From positions 17,887-81,886 of the forward strand of contig JACGCK010000199.1 in assembly GCA_014925825.1 (NCBI GenBank): a stretch of 64,000 nucleotides of DNA, read 5' to 3'. The stretch comes from Pholiota molesta (taxonomy: Eukaryota > Basidiomycota > Agaricomycetes > Agaricales > Strophariaceae). The position numbers and the translations under genes were made by a program. Shown here piece by piece: positions 38,965 through 49,264 of this stretch (its first letter is position 1; every line of letters begins with the position of its first letter). Below the pieces are notes generated by a model that did not search any database, was not told the origin of the DNA, and was given only the letters and a program-made list of their open reading frames with translations.

Positions 38965-40755
38965 TCAGGAGGAAGACATGGCAAAGAGCCACATGGAATT
39001 TCTGGTAAACGTTGGTATCGTTCGGGCCCAAGGAGCATGCTGCAACATCCAGCATATCGCCGACCTCAGGAAGGATACTAAAACATCGTCGCCAAATCCC
39101 GAGAGCGATGCTGGAGGAAATGATGGGCTATTGGTATTCTCCAACACAGAAGCGCCAAGAAATACGCTGCAAATGATACATTCGTCGATATATGGCTGAT
39201 AGTTGTGTTTATGTTCCAGAATGGGACACCACATCTCTAGTGGTACCAACAAAAATACCTTCCATTAGAGTAAAACCAAAATTTTACGATCTAATTACTT
39301 ACTTGGATATATTTTATGCTTGCTTCAGCAACTGTTCTTCTTGCGGCTACGGCTATTGGAAATTCTGGAGGCCAGGGCTCGCCGCTGCCATATTGTACGG
39401 CTTGCTCGAGGAGAAAATGAGCCAGGTCCAAGTCTATCGAAGCATTTTCGAGTATGTTTGGGAACCAGGAAAGCTTTGGGTCAAGCAGTCGAATCCGCGT
39501 GTTTGAAGGAAAACCCTCTCCTAGGTAACGTTTGTCTTCCTTATTGATCTTCTCAAAGCTAAATCGATAATTCCCTGTAACAGTCCTGCAAAGCGGAACG
39601 AGTAAGCACTCAATGACGAAATATCTAAGTAACAGTTTGACTTACTTGGAGCACAGTACACTGACTATTGCCTTAGCCAATGCCGCATAGCTTCCACTGT
39701 CTACAAAGTATTTTCCGGCTCTGTATTCGTCCTGGAGCAAGTTATTTACAAATAATTTCCCTTCGTCGTCATAAATGGCGTTGACTACGCCCAATAACCG
39801 TTCGTCCAGCTGGCGGAGATCATGAAGTTCCTTTGCTGACCTACTAACAGCATGAAGTAAAATATCGAAGATATCGGTAGGCGCACAATCACGCGTGAAT
39901 AATCGTAGAAGAATAGGAATGAAAGTCCGGAATGGTGAAGGATATTGTGAGATGGTATCCAAGATGAATCCATCGAACTCGTTCCGTAATCGAGGGAAAA
40001 TATCATCCCGGTCTCCTCCCTACCAATAAATTAGTTCGTTGTATTGATTGCAATTTTTTCAACTCACTTGCTGTTTTATGCACTCAAAGAAAGCAGTCCA
40101 GTTCGGTCTATACAGATCCACATCTAAGTTTGAAATCCCTTCCAAGCCCGCCCTTAGATTAAGATGTGCCAGGTTGTCAGCTATTTCTTTGCTAGGTTCA
40201 AAATCTTTGTGATGGTAGATAAAGGCCGATATTGGAAGTGATAAGTAGGTATACTGCGAATGTCGAGACCGAGGACGACTGGAAATGACTTTCAACCAGC
40301 ACCGGCGGAGGCTAGCATGTCCTTGATTTGCGTCGATGTGATATTCGAGTGATCGCGATGGGTCTATTAGGAAGTCGTATAGTGAGGCATGATGGATGCG
40401 TAGCACGTCGAAATCTGAATCTCTATATCTAGCGTGACGGTTTCCGCGTTTACGAGGTCTCTCGCTGACCGGCGGTGGAACAAACACAAGGGCATGCATA
40501 TCTACCAAAACTCTGCGGACGTCGAAGCCCAACAACTCCTCAACCAGATCAACAGTTAGGTCTGAGCTGTATTTACCTGATAGCAAGAGCACCGTCAAAA
40601 CCTCGAGGACCTTTCGAACATCAGCTACGGAGGCCAGAATATGGCGGTATAATGCGTCCAGGAGCGCGAAAGGTGTTTCGTTTCCGGCACTGGATAAACC
40701 CAAGATGATGTTTAGCCGGTCTGCAGGGCTAAAACGAGGGGAATCAATGAATTTC

Positions 40756-40760
40756 GTAAC
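40756..40760. repeat. Target-site duplication, left copy (GTAAC)
   Basis: GTAAC directly precedes the 5' LTR and is repeated directly after the 3' LTR at 46742-46746. A 5-bp duplication is the size Ty3-type integrases make. Confidence 0.93.
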
Positions 40761-40942
40761 TGTCATGATACACGTGACTCATTCCCTCTTTACATTCCGT
40801 AGAGTACACTTTTCCCTCTTTACTTTTGACCACTTCGTTCTTAGGTACGTTCGTTTGTACATTCGACGACTACGTACATCTATACACTTCGTTCTTAGCG
40901 TCTGTCGGTCCCGCGTTGCGCCATCTCGCCAGCACCCTAACA
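40761..40942 (+). repeat. 5' LTR of the chromovirus (182 bp)
   Basis: Starts TGTCATGATACACGTG and ends AGCACCCTAACA; identical by eye to 46560-46741. Short for an LTR but within the range of fungal chromoviruses. It contains repeated TTCCCTCTTTAC and CTTCGTTCTTAG words that may be transcription signals. Confidence 0.95.
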
Positions 40943-40944
40943 CT

Positions 40945-40957
40945 TGGTCAAAAGTCT
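40945..40957 (+). promoter_or_regulatory. Primer-binding site for minus-strand synthesis
   Basis: TGGTCAAAAGTCT begins two bases after the 5' LTR. The leading TGG would pair with a tRNA CCA end. The tRNA identity is not determined; Tf1-style self-priming is the alternative. Confidence 0.5.
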
Positions 40958-41004
40958 CAAACACACGAAAATTTTTTTCGCACCTCGGAGACTCTCGGAA
41001 TCCC

Positions 41005-42216
41005 ATGGACAGCGAGCCTGCACAGCAGCAACACCTGCCCCCGGCTTCAGTGGTGCAGCAGGGGGCCTCGGTGACCTCGCCTCCTCGCCCCGAGCCGCTG
41101 GCTCCCGAAATACTTGCTATTGGCCGGGTTGTCTTCGATCAGGTCAAGGCGCAGTTTAGCGCTCAGTTTGCCGAGCTCCAAACGGACCTGGGTGATGCGC
41201 TTCATCGCGAGGCTCGGTCTAGCGCCCAGTTGGCTGAGCTCCGGACACAGTTGGGTGATGCACTTCGTCGTGTGGCCGTCTTGGAGACCGAGTTGCAAAG
41301 CACCCAGGCACATGTAGCGCGTGGTATTGCTTCTCATGCCCCGAAAGTCTCGCCACCAGCCAAGTTTGATGGAAAGCCGCCGAAAGACCTTGCCGACCAG
41401 TTCGTTCGCCAGATCTCGAATGCAGCCCTGTTCGAGAACTTCGTGAGCGATGAACAGAAGATTCTGTGGGCGGAGTCTTTCCTTACCGGGCAGGCATTCA
41501 GTTGGTCCTCAACTCTTACGGCCCACGGCGATCGCGACTCCAATCCGGCTCGGTTTGTTTGGGCGGAGTGGATTCGCCTGTTCAAGGAGACATTCTGTAC
41601 ACGCGATGCAGCCGCGGAAGCGCTTCGGAAGCTCTCGGTCCTTGTACAGGGGTCAAAGTCCATTACTCAGTACTGCACGGAGTTTAAGGAGCTCACCGTC
41701 AAGCTTGCAGCTGCGGACCAGGGGAGCGAGTTTGTGAAGGAGAGGTTTTGGGCAGGGTTGAACGTGACTGCGAAGGAGGCCTTGGTGAATACCGACTATC
41801 GCACGGTTGACGAGGCTCAGGACATTCTGCTCCGTCGTGAAGCGAGGTTGGCGGATATTGAGGCAGCCAAGCGCCAAGGGAAACAGGCGGGCTCGCAGAA
41901 CTCCGGCACTAAGCCAGCAGTGCCTGCGCGTCCCGTGGGCAACCAGTCAGCCGCCTTGCCGGCAGCGGTGAAATCGAATCCGCCGGCTTCGAAGGACCCG
42001 AATGCGATGGATGTGGATGCGGCGAAGCGTGGGTCTGGGCGTTCGCGGCGGACATGCTTTGCTTGTGGTGGTGAAGGTCATTTCGCGGTGGACTGCCCCA
42101 CGTATGCAGCATCTTTGAAGGCGGCGCTGGTGAAGGAAGTTCTGGCTATGCAGCAGGCGGCGTCGGGCTCTGGTTCGTCGCCTTCTTTGGAAGAGCCTGG
42201 GAAGGGTTTTTCTTAG
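41005..42216 (+). CDS. gag: Chromovirus Gag polyprotein
   Basis: 403 aa from MDSEPAQQQHLPPASVV. A coiled-coil N-terminus (residues about 40-100) and a retrotransposon-Gag capsid region (KFDGKPPKDLADQF, WAESFLTGQAFSW, LFKETFC, QYCTEFKELTVKLA) are followed by one zinc knuckle, CFACGGEGHFAVDC (CX2CX4HX4C). It packages the element RNA in cytoplasmic particles. The stop TAG lies 11 bases before the pol ATG, in another frame, so Pol is expressed by reinitiation or frame change. Confidence 0.93.
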   Translation: MDSEPAQQQHLPPASVVQQGASVTSPPRPEPLAPEILAIGRVVFDQVKAQFSAQFAELQTDLGDALHREARSSAQLAELRTQLGDALRRVAVLETELQSTQAHVARGIASHAPKVSPPAKFDGKPPKDLADQFVRQISNAALFENFVSDEQKILWAESFLTGQAFSWSSTLTAHGDRDSNPARFVWAEWIRLFKETFCTRDAAAEALRKLSVLVQGSKSITQYCTEFKELTVKLAAADQGSEFVKERFWAGLNVTAKEALVNTDYRTVDEAQDILLRREARLADIEAAKRQGKQAGSQNSGTKPAVPARPVGNQSAALPAAVKSNPPASKDPNAMDVDAAKRGSGRSRRTCFACGGEGHFAVDCPTYAASLKAALVKEVLAMQQAASGSGSSPSLEEPGKGFS

Positions 42217-42227
42217 GACTGCCTCGT

Positions 42228-45200
42228 ATGGTCGCACCGAGTGCAGTCAACAGATTCTCTGTATTGGCCCCAACTAGTAATCAGACACTTTTGCTTGGTC
42301 CAGATGAAGAACGACACCTACGTAAGCGACGACGGCGACGGCGCAGGCGTGTCGCAGTTATTCATGCGCGGGCACCTCATTCTCCATTTTCGTCCTTCGA
42401 GATTCCGATTACTATCCACATACAGGATCCTGCGGCTCTTCTTCAACTTCGCATTGTGGTCTCCCTTGCAATGCTCGATTCCGGGGCAAGTTGTTGCTTT
42501 ATCCACCCCCGCTTTGTGGAGATGCACAATTTGCCTGTTATCAAGAAAAAGCGCGGACTGCGTCTGCGCACTGTCGATAATTCTGAGGTTAGGTCTGGCC
42601 TTATCACACATGAGGTCCACCTACGAATATATATTGGCGATCACTCTGAGGTATTGGTCTTCGAGGTCGCTGATATTGGTGATGACAATATGATTCTTGG
42701 CTTGAACTGGCTGCGGCGTCACAATCCGGCGATCGATTGGGAACGGTCTTTGCTGGATTTCCACTCCGCCTTCTGTCGCGAACATTGTTTGCCTGCTTCG
42801 GCGCCTACGGGGCGGGGTGCGGCAGCTGTGGTGTCAGCACCACATGGTGGGCCACGCTGTCCGCCTCGGAAGTCTGTCCTGGAGCGTGCTCGGCGCGAGG
42901 CGCGCAGGCTTGCGGCGGCGTTGAAGAGGGGGGAGGAGGTCGTGTCTGCAGCTGATTTGGAGAGATCGAGGCTGCTGGATAGGTCAGTGGGACCTTCTGT
43001 GGTGCCGCGTGTTGCGCGTGCACGGAAGACGAACCGGAGTGGGAGTGGGCAGCGTGTGCGGGCACCTCGTGAGGCCTTTGCGTCACTGAAGCGGTCCCGG
43101 ACAGGCCGGAATCAGTTGCTGCGAGGGCAGCGTGCTGAGGCTGTTCGTGTGGCAAAATTGGCGATCGACGAGGCGATTCTCGCGCAGGAGAGTGTAGCGG
43201 GGCCAAGTGATGGGGGTCGGCGATCTTCGTGGATGTTCGAGCAGAGGTGGGATGGCGAGTCGGTGTATAGTGTGCGAGGGCCGGAGATTAGGGGGGCGGC
43301 TGGGCGGTCATTTGCACAGGAGCTGGCTGAGGAGGCGGCACAGAGGGAGGTGAAGCCAGAGAAGTCTGTGGAGGAGATGGTGCCGGAGGAGTTCCATGAA
43401 TTCTTGGACGTGTTCGACAAGAAACGGTCCGAGCGTCTTCCACCACACCGCCCGCACGACCTCGCGATTGATCTGGAAGGGGATGTTCTGCCGCCTACTG
43501 GGAAGTTGTACCAGCTGGCTCCGGCGGAGCTTCGGGCGCTGCGGGAGTTCATTGACGAGAACCTGAAGAAAGGCTACATTCGTCCTTCTAAGGCACCATG
43601 CGGGGCTCCGGTGTTTTTCGTGAAGAAAAAGGATGGTTCGTTGCGCTTGGTGGTGGATTTTCGGGCACTCAACGCCATTACGCGCCCAGATTCCTATCCT
43701 ATTCCATTGACATCCGAGCTTCTGGACAGGCTGAAGGCTGCGAAGGTGTTTACGACACTGGACATGCGCTGGGGGTACTATAACGTCCGCATCCGCGAAG
43801 GCGACGAGTGGAAGACGTCCTTCCGCACGCGCTACGGCCAGTTCGAGTTCTTGGTAATGCAGTTCGGGCTTCGTAATGCACCTGCGGCTTTTCAGCGGAT
43901 GGTTAATGACCTATTCCATGATCTGGTGGATGTTTATGTTGTGCTTTACCTGGATGACATAATTATCTTCTCTGAGGACCCCAACCAGCATGAGGCGCAC
44001 GTCAAGGAGGTTTTGCGGCGCTTGCGCGAGGCCGATCTGTACCTCAAGCCCGAGAAGTGCTCCTTCCGGACGACATCAGTCGACTACTTGGGCTTGAAGA
44101 TAACGCCCGGGCACATTGGCATGGACCCCGTCAAGATTAGTGGTGTTACAGACTGGCCAGTTCCACAGTCAGTGCGCCACGTGAACCAGTTTCTGGGTTT
44201 CTGCAACTTCTATCGTCGATTTGTGGAGGATTACGCGCGAATTACGAGGCCGTTGGAGAGGCTGAAGCGGAAGGATGTTGCGTGGCGGTGGGGTGCGGCA
44301 GAACAGGGGGCGTTTGAGGGGTTGAAGACGGCGTTTGTGGAGGCACCGATATTGATGATGCCGGATATGGAGGCGCCCTTCCGGGTTGAGACTGATGCCT
44401 CGGACTTCGCGATGGGTGCTATCCTGTCTCAGCGTGATGCGTCTGGCGATTGGAGGCCGGTGGCCTACTTTTCGAAGGCTATGCAGCCTGCCGAGCGGAA
44501 CTACGACATCTACGACAAGGAATTGTTAGCAATCGTTCGCGCACTGGAAGCTTGGCGGCCTTACCTCGAGGGGAACCCACATCAGGTGGAGATCTTCTCT
44601 GACCACAGGAATCTGGAGTTCTTCATGACGGCGAAGGATTTGAATCGTCGTCAGGCGCGGTGGAGCCTCTTTCTCAATCGCTTCAATTTCGTGATACGCC
44701 ATCGTCCTGGGCGCTTAAGCGCCGGACCGGACGAGTTGTCGCGACGTGCCGATCATGAGGTGCCGGCTGGTGAACGCGACAATGGGGGTGTACAGGTGCT
44801 CCCTCCCAGCCGAGTTGCGAAGCAGGTTGAGTCAGGTGGCGATGAGGAGGTACGGCGAGTGCGGCGGGCGGTTGTTGTGGATTGGAGACAATGCGGGGAG
44901 TCGGAGGTGGTGGCTAGGGTGGGGCAGGTGGTCCCTAATGATGCGGCGATCTTGCAGCGGGTTCGCGTGGCGTCGAAGAAGGATCCTCGCCTGGATGTGA
45001 TGTGGGATCTGGCGGCGGCGCCGGCCTCCGTGCGCTCGCGCTTGAAGGACTTTGTGGTTGACGACGGGGTGGTTCGCTTCCGTGGGTTGGTCTATGTGCC
45101 CAATGACGACGAAATCAAACGCCAGGTGCTTCGGCTGTACCATGATTCCATCCCAGCAGGGCACCCTGGGCGGGCCAATACCTTGGCACTTATTGCGCGG

Positions 45201-46427
45201 AACTACTACTGGCCGCGTATGTCCGAGTTCGTCAACCGCTACGTCGATGGCTGCGAAACTTGTCAGCGTACGAAGCCGCGTCGGAGGAAGCCTCACGGGC
45301 CTCTGCAGCCACTGGAGGTTCCAGATGGGCCGTGGCAGCACATCTCGACGGATTTCGTCGGGCCTCTTCCGCTGTGCAGGGGGTACGATATGGTGCAGGT
45401 GGTTTGCGACAAGTCGACGAAGCGTGCGCATTTTATTCCAGCTCGTCAGGCGGACAGTGCAGTGGACGCGTGTGATCGGTATATTGAGAGGGTGTGGTGT
45501 TTGCATGGGACGCCGAAGAAGATCATCAGCGACCGGGACCCGAAATTCATAGCGGCGTATACCAGGCGGTTGTGGGAGCGTATGGGCATCAAGCGCGCTC
45601 TTTCGACAGCGCATCATCCTGAAACTGATGGTCAGACGGAGCGGGCTAACCAGGAACTGGAGATTTACCTGCGCGCGTACGTCGATTACTACCAAGACGA
45701 CTGGGTGGACTGGCTGCCGTTCGCCGAATTTTCGTACAACAATCGCGTTAATTCGTCCATTGGCATGTCGCCGTTTTACGCCGAGTACGGGTACAACCCG
45801 ACATTCTCCATCGATCCTGTTAACTCGCAGTCAGTTCCGAAGGCGGATGAGAGGCTAGATCGCATACACGAGGTCCAGGAGGAGCTGAAGGTGTTGTTGG
45901 AGTTAGCGGCGGAGAGGATGAAGCGCTTCCATGATGCGTGGGTGGATGAATCGCCCGATTTCGTCGTTGGCGACCGTGTCTTTTTGGAACGTGCAGATTT
46001 GCGCTCGACGCGCCCGAGTCACAAGCTGGATTTCCGGCGCTTCGGGCCCTTCAGGATTGCGCAGAAATTGTCCGACACCGCGTACCGCCTGGAGTTGCCT
46101 GATGGGTGGTCGATTCATAATGTGTTCCATGTTTCCTGCCTGATTCCTGTGAATGAGGACACGATTGTCGGCCGTCGCCAAGAGCCGCCCCCGCCTATTG
46201 TGGTCGAAGGGAGCGAGGAGGTCGAAATCGAGCGCATATTGAAGGAACGGCGCTCGAGGGGTGGTGTGGCCGAATTTTTGGTCCGCTGGAAGGGCTACGA
46301 TGAGAGCGAGGACGAATGGATTAAGGAGTATGATATGGGGCACGCGCGTGAGGCGGTTGAAGAGTTTAGGGCGAACGAGGCGGCGAGGGGGAAGAGTAAG
46401 AGGCGACGGCATGGTGGGGGAGCGTAG
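42228..46427 (+). CDS. pol: Chromovirus Pol polyprotein: PR-RT-RH-IN-chromodomain
   Basis: 1399 aa, uninterrupted. Aspartic protease LDSGASCCF near residue 85; an Arg-rich linker; reverse transcriptase with VVDFRALNAIT, QFGLRNAPAAFQ and catalytic YLDDIIIF; RNase H with VETDASDFAMGA; integrase with an H2C2 zinc finger (HPGRANTL...CETCQRTK) and a DDE core (STDFVG, SDRDPKF, TDGQTERANQ). The C-terminal chromodomain reads FLVRWKGYDESEDEWI. The ATG at 42228 is the first in frame after gag. The protein copies the RNA and integrates the cDNA; the chromodomain should bind methylated histone H3. Confidence 0.95.
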   Translation: MVAPSAVNRFSVLAPTSNQTLLLGPDEERHLRKRRRRRRRRVAVIHARAPHSPFSSFEIPITIHIQDPAALLQLRIVVSLAMLDSGASCCFIHPRFVEMHNLPVIKKKRGLRLRTVDNSEVRSGLITHEVHLRIYIGDHSEVLVFEVADIGDDNMILGLNWLRRHNPAIDWERSLLDFHSAFCREHCLPASAPTGRGAAAVVSAPHGGPRCPPRKSVLERARREARRLAAALKRGEEVVSAADLERSRLLDRSVGPSVVPRVARARKTNRSGSGQRVRAPREAFASLKRSRTGRNQLLRGQRAEAVRVAKLAIDEAILAQESVAGPSDGGRRSSWMFEQRWDGESVYSVRGPEIRGAAGRSFAQELAEEAAQREVKPEKSVEEMVPEEFHEFLDVFDKKRSERLPPHRPHDLAIDLEGDVLPPTGKLYQLAPAELRALREFIDENLKKGYIRPSKAPCGAPVFFVKKKDGSLRLVVDFRALNAITRPDSYPIPLTSELLDRLKAAKVFTTLDMRWGYYNVRIREGDEWKTSFRTRYGQFEFLVMQFGLRNAPAAFQRMVNDLFHDLVDVYVVLYLDDIIIFSEDPNQHEAHVKEVLRRLREADLYLKPEKCSFRTTSVDYLGLKITPGHIGMDPVKISGVTDWPVPQSVRHVNQFLGFCNFYRRFVEDYARITRPLERLKRKDVAWRWGAAEQGAFEGLKTAFVEAPILMMPDMEAPFRVETDASDFAMGAILSQRDASGDWRPVAYFSKAMQPAERNYDIYDKELLAIVRALEAWRPYLEGNPHQVEIFSDHRNLEFFMTAKDLNRRQARWSLFLNRFNFVIRHRPGRLSAGPDELSRRADHEVPAGERDNGGVQVLPPSRVAKQVESGGDEEVRRVRRAVVVDWRQCGESEVVARVGQVVPNDAAILQRVRVASKKDPRLDVMWDLAAAPASVRSRLKDFVVDDGVVRFRGLVYVPNDDEIKRQVLRLYHDSIPAGHPGRANTLALIARNYYWPRMSEFVNRYVDGCETCQRTKPRRRKPHGPLQPLEVPDGPWQHISTDFVGPLPLCRGYDMVQVVCDKSTKRAHFIPARQADSAVDACDRYIERVWCLHGTPKKIISDRDPKFIAAYTRRLWERMGIKRALSTAHHPETDGQTERANQELEIYLRAYVDYYQDDWVDWLPFAEFSYNNRVNSSIGMSPFYAEYGYNPTFSIDPVNSQSVPKADERLDRIHEVQEELKVLLELAAERMKRFHDAWVDESPDFVVGDRVFLERADLRSTRPSHKLDFRRFGPFRIAQKLSDTAYRLELPDGWSIHNVFHVSCLIPVNEDTIVGRRQEPPPPIVVEGSEEVEIERILKERRSRGGVAEFLVRWKGYDESEDEWIKEYDMGHAREAVEEFRANEAARGKSKRRRHGGGA

Positions 46428-46542
46428 AAGGGTGGGAAGAATGAGTGACAGGCCTGGGAAGACCTGGGCTGAGGGCTTTTTTTTTCTTCTTCTTTCCTTC
46501 TTTTTGCCTGTCCGGCGCTTATTTTTAGGCGTCTCGTGTCTT

Positions 46543-46559
46543 GAGAAGGAGGGGGCGAG
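46543..46559 (+). promoter_or_regulatory. Polypurine tract next to the 3' LTR
   Basis: GAGAAGGAGGGGGCGAG lies directly before the 3' LTR, all purine but one base. This is the expected plus-strand primer. Confidence 0.75.
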
Positions 46560-46741
46560 TGTCATGATACACGTGACTCATTCCCTCTTTACATTCCGTA
46601 GAGTACACTTTTCCCTCTTTACTTTTGACCACTTCGTTCTTAGGTACGTTCGTTTGTACATTCGACGACTACGTACATCTATACACTTCGTTCTTAGCGT
46701 CTGTCGGTCCCGCGTTGCGCCATCTCGCCAGCACCCTAACA
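46560..46741 (+). repeat. 3' LTR of the chromovirus (182 bp)
   Basis: Same sequence as 40761-40942 by eye. Followed at once by the second GTAAC target copy (46742-46746). Confidence 0.95.
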
Positions 46742-47828
46742 GTAACCGTCGCTGCGAAAATAAACTGGCCAGAGGCTTTCAGAACGAGAAGATCGACATC
46801 GCTTTGAGCTGGCCAGGGCGATGGGAGACGACTCCCTAGCCGTAAGTGTTTGTTGTGGATTTCTTGAAAAATGTCGTTAAAAAAGAGCCTGATGTCTTCA
46901 TCTGGCATATAGTTGTGGTCTAGGACAAGCCGTTTGACAAGAGGCCGGAGATGGTTCCCAAGAAACGCCTCGCGAATTTCATATTCTGGGCGGCTAGCGA
47001 GAAGGATGATGAAGGGAATATGCTGCAGCTCTGACATTGCTGTGGCTAGTATGTTCAAAATGTCGGCCTGCGATCGGAAATCGGGTCCACATTCGTCAAT
47101 GCCATCTACGAGTAAGAAAATTGGCCTGAGAAAGGATGGGGCTGCTTTGAGAGGTTCAATCACAAGCACTCGGATTTGGGTGGAAAGAGAGCGAGAGAAG
47201 ATTGTTGGATCCTGTTCAATTGCCGTGAACAAGTTATCTTCAATCTGAGGGACAGATCGCGAGAGTTGGTAGGCAAGAGTTGCAATGAAGCGAGTGGTAT
47301 CGTTACGCCCAGCGGCGGTGCGTGAGAAGAAGAAAGACGCAGCAAGGAGGCCTTCCCGTTCGCACTCCTCGGCAATGCTCTGCGCGATGGCCGTCTTTCC
47401 AGCACCGGCTGGGCCATACATCCAAAGAATCAATTTACGCATGGATTTTGGGGCTTTGATCCATTCCATGATTTCTGCACGGATGGCTTTTCGAGTATGT
47501 GGGTGGCACCGAGGCGGATCTCCTCGTTCGGCAGCGTTGTGGAAAGCACCTTTGGCGATATTCTCCAGAAGAATTTGTAAACCTACACACGCAACGTTTG
47601 ATATTCAAGCTTTGAGTTGGCACAGCTAAAACAAGTGATATGCTCACCATAGCGTTCCCTATTAGAAGAAGTCACGTTGGTGAATGTTCCACCTAAGATG
47701 ACGGGGTTCTTAGCATTGGGAAACATATGCAAGCCCCCTTGGGGTGGCATGTCGGGTGAGATGGAGGGGCAGTTTGAGGTGAAAGTCAACAGGACGATTT
47801 CCTTTGACGTACCAAATATGTAGGCCAT

Positions 47829-49264
47829 TTTTAGTGCTGTGCGTGTGTCCGTGCGCACACCGCCGCATAACCAGCTGCAGTGTACACTGCCTCAAATTAC
47901 AAGGACCCCTTAAATAGACACAGATAACATGTTCACGGGTGATACGCATGTACATGTTCGAAATATGAGTATTCCAAGTCATGAATCATTGATGAAGATA
48001 CAAGGCGATGTAAGAAAGCATGAGCCCGCCACAATTGTAGTGAAAAATCTATTAGTGTCAGCATGCAAGAAAGGGCACGATGGAAGCTGTCCAAAGAATT
48101 GCGCAGATGATGTATCCCACAAGAATCAAGATAGACAAAGTTCTTGAATAAAGCGAACGCGGAACTCTTGGTTAGAGCTCATATTGATAAGTATAACGCT
48201 AATGGAGCCGCGATAGTGCGAGTTCCGGCTCATGTGATCGGGTCAAGATAGTTCTGGATGTTATGAGATGTACGGAGATCTGTTTTTATGTAACATGAGG
48301 GTTACAGCGCCGACAAGGAAGAATCAAAGAAGCGAGGCGCCCAGAACAAGCGCCTATCAGCGTTTAGATATAAGTGTGGATGCGAGGCAGAGCCTGAGCT
48401 CAGAGGCACGCATGTGGTGAGGTCTAAGAGCCCAGTCGCGCTGATGGATCATCCGTGCGTGGCAGCTACGGTTACACACCACAGTGTGCCCAAATAATGG
48501 ATGGCAATCAGATACGGTCCTATGGTATTGCTGCCAGCACTTCATCATCCCGCCCTCCATTGAAAAGCCCTGCGCGTCTCCCAGCCTACACAAATCTTCA
48601 CTTCCACATGCGTAAGGCGCGATGTCGAAGCAAACAGGTTGCGTGGGGAGTAGCCCGAAGAAATTGGAGCTGGACCGCGTTATAATTGCATGGGCGGGTA
48701 GGCAGGTGAGGACAAGGAGGGTGCGGGCCTTGTACCATATCCGACTGGTACAAGTGTGAGGCCTGTGTGGCTTTAGGCCTTAGGGAGGACGACGTCAGCG
48801 ACGGAGTAATATGAAGACAGAGGAGGAGGACAGTGGACAGGACAAGGAATCCGGAATCCGGATGTGACAGAATAAGTTTCCAATAATGTCACGTGCCATA
48901 TTATATGTCACTGGTGACGCGTGACGCTCATGAAATTTTGTGCATCAACCAAGAAGATGACAACTGTCCAACAACTGTCCTCTTTCTTCTCGAACTCTTC
49001 AATTCCTTCTGTTTGAACGTTGCCGTCGGATAGCGAAGGATCAGACTGAAGCGCGATATTGAATTGGGTTTTGAAAAGGACTATTAGACTGGAACTTTAC
49101 AAGTTACAATCATAAGGTAAGTACATTTCGCAATCACTAGCATGTACCACTTACATCCTATGCAATAAATTAGGTATCTACCTGAAATATTCTTCGCGCC
49201 ACGAAGCCAAAGGCTATTGTACATGCACAAGGCAGAGAAGTCCATCTTTTGCTACCTTAATATC
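47829..49264. other. Intergenic region, NACHT promoter side
   Basis: No gene supported. Presumably includes the NACHT promoter. A GC-rich tract (48.3-48.9 kb) carries only short ORFs, and near 48915 there is a TGACGCGTGACG word. Nothing else stands out. Confidence 0.45.

Larger units (their letters stand above)
40761..46741 (+). mobile_element. Complete Ty3/gypsy chromovirus LTR retrotransposon, 5981 bp
   Basis: Two 182-bp LTRs that read identical to me, beginning TG and ending CA, flank a gag ORF and a pol ORF (protease, reverse transcriptase, RNase H, integrase, chromodomain). A primer-binding site, a polypurine tract and a GTAAC target duplication are also present. All ORFs are open and the LTRs show no difference, so the insertion is very young and the copy may be active. 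It lies antisense to the NACHT gene it interrupts. Chromodomain integrases usually steer insertion to heterochromatin, so landing in an exon is notable. Confidence 0.96.
38965..47828 (-). pseudogene. NACHT-domain STAND ATPase (NLR-like) split by a chromovirus insertion
   Basis: Basidiomycete NLR-type protein. NACHT NTPases switch between ADP and ATP states and serve in fungal non-self or damage recognition. Exons: 47828-47648; 47582-46742 continued at 40755-40068 beyond the element; 40019-39646; 39585-39303; 39234-38965. Omitting the transposon and one copy of the 5-bp target site gives 2640 nt, exactly 880 codons with no stop. Motifs: an N-terminal MFPNAKNPVILGGTFTNV, Walker A GPAGAGKTAIAQ, Walker B IFLLVDGIDECG and sensor-like LLASRPEYEIRE. 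The C-terminal half is helical with no recognisable repeats. The insertion lies just after KASGQFIFAATV, so the nucleotide-binding part could still be made as a truncated protein, ending in LTR-derived codons (VLARWRNAGPTDAKNEVYRCT). Confidence 0.87.

Noticed and set aside
40705..41004. Longer gag start within the 5' LTR
   Set aside because: The frame is open through the LTR and flanking host sequence by chance; the ATG at 41005 lies after the PBS, where Gag should begin.
48900..48960. TGACGCGTGACG as a cell-cycle box
   Set aside because: An ACGCGT hexamer occurs by chance often enough in 64 kb, and no cell-cycle gene follows it.
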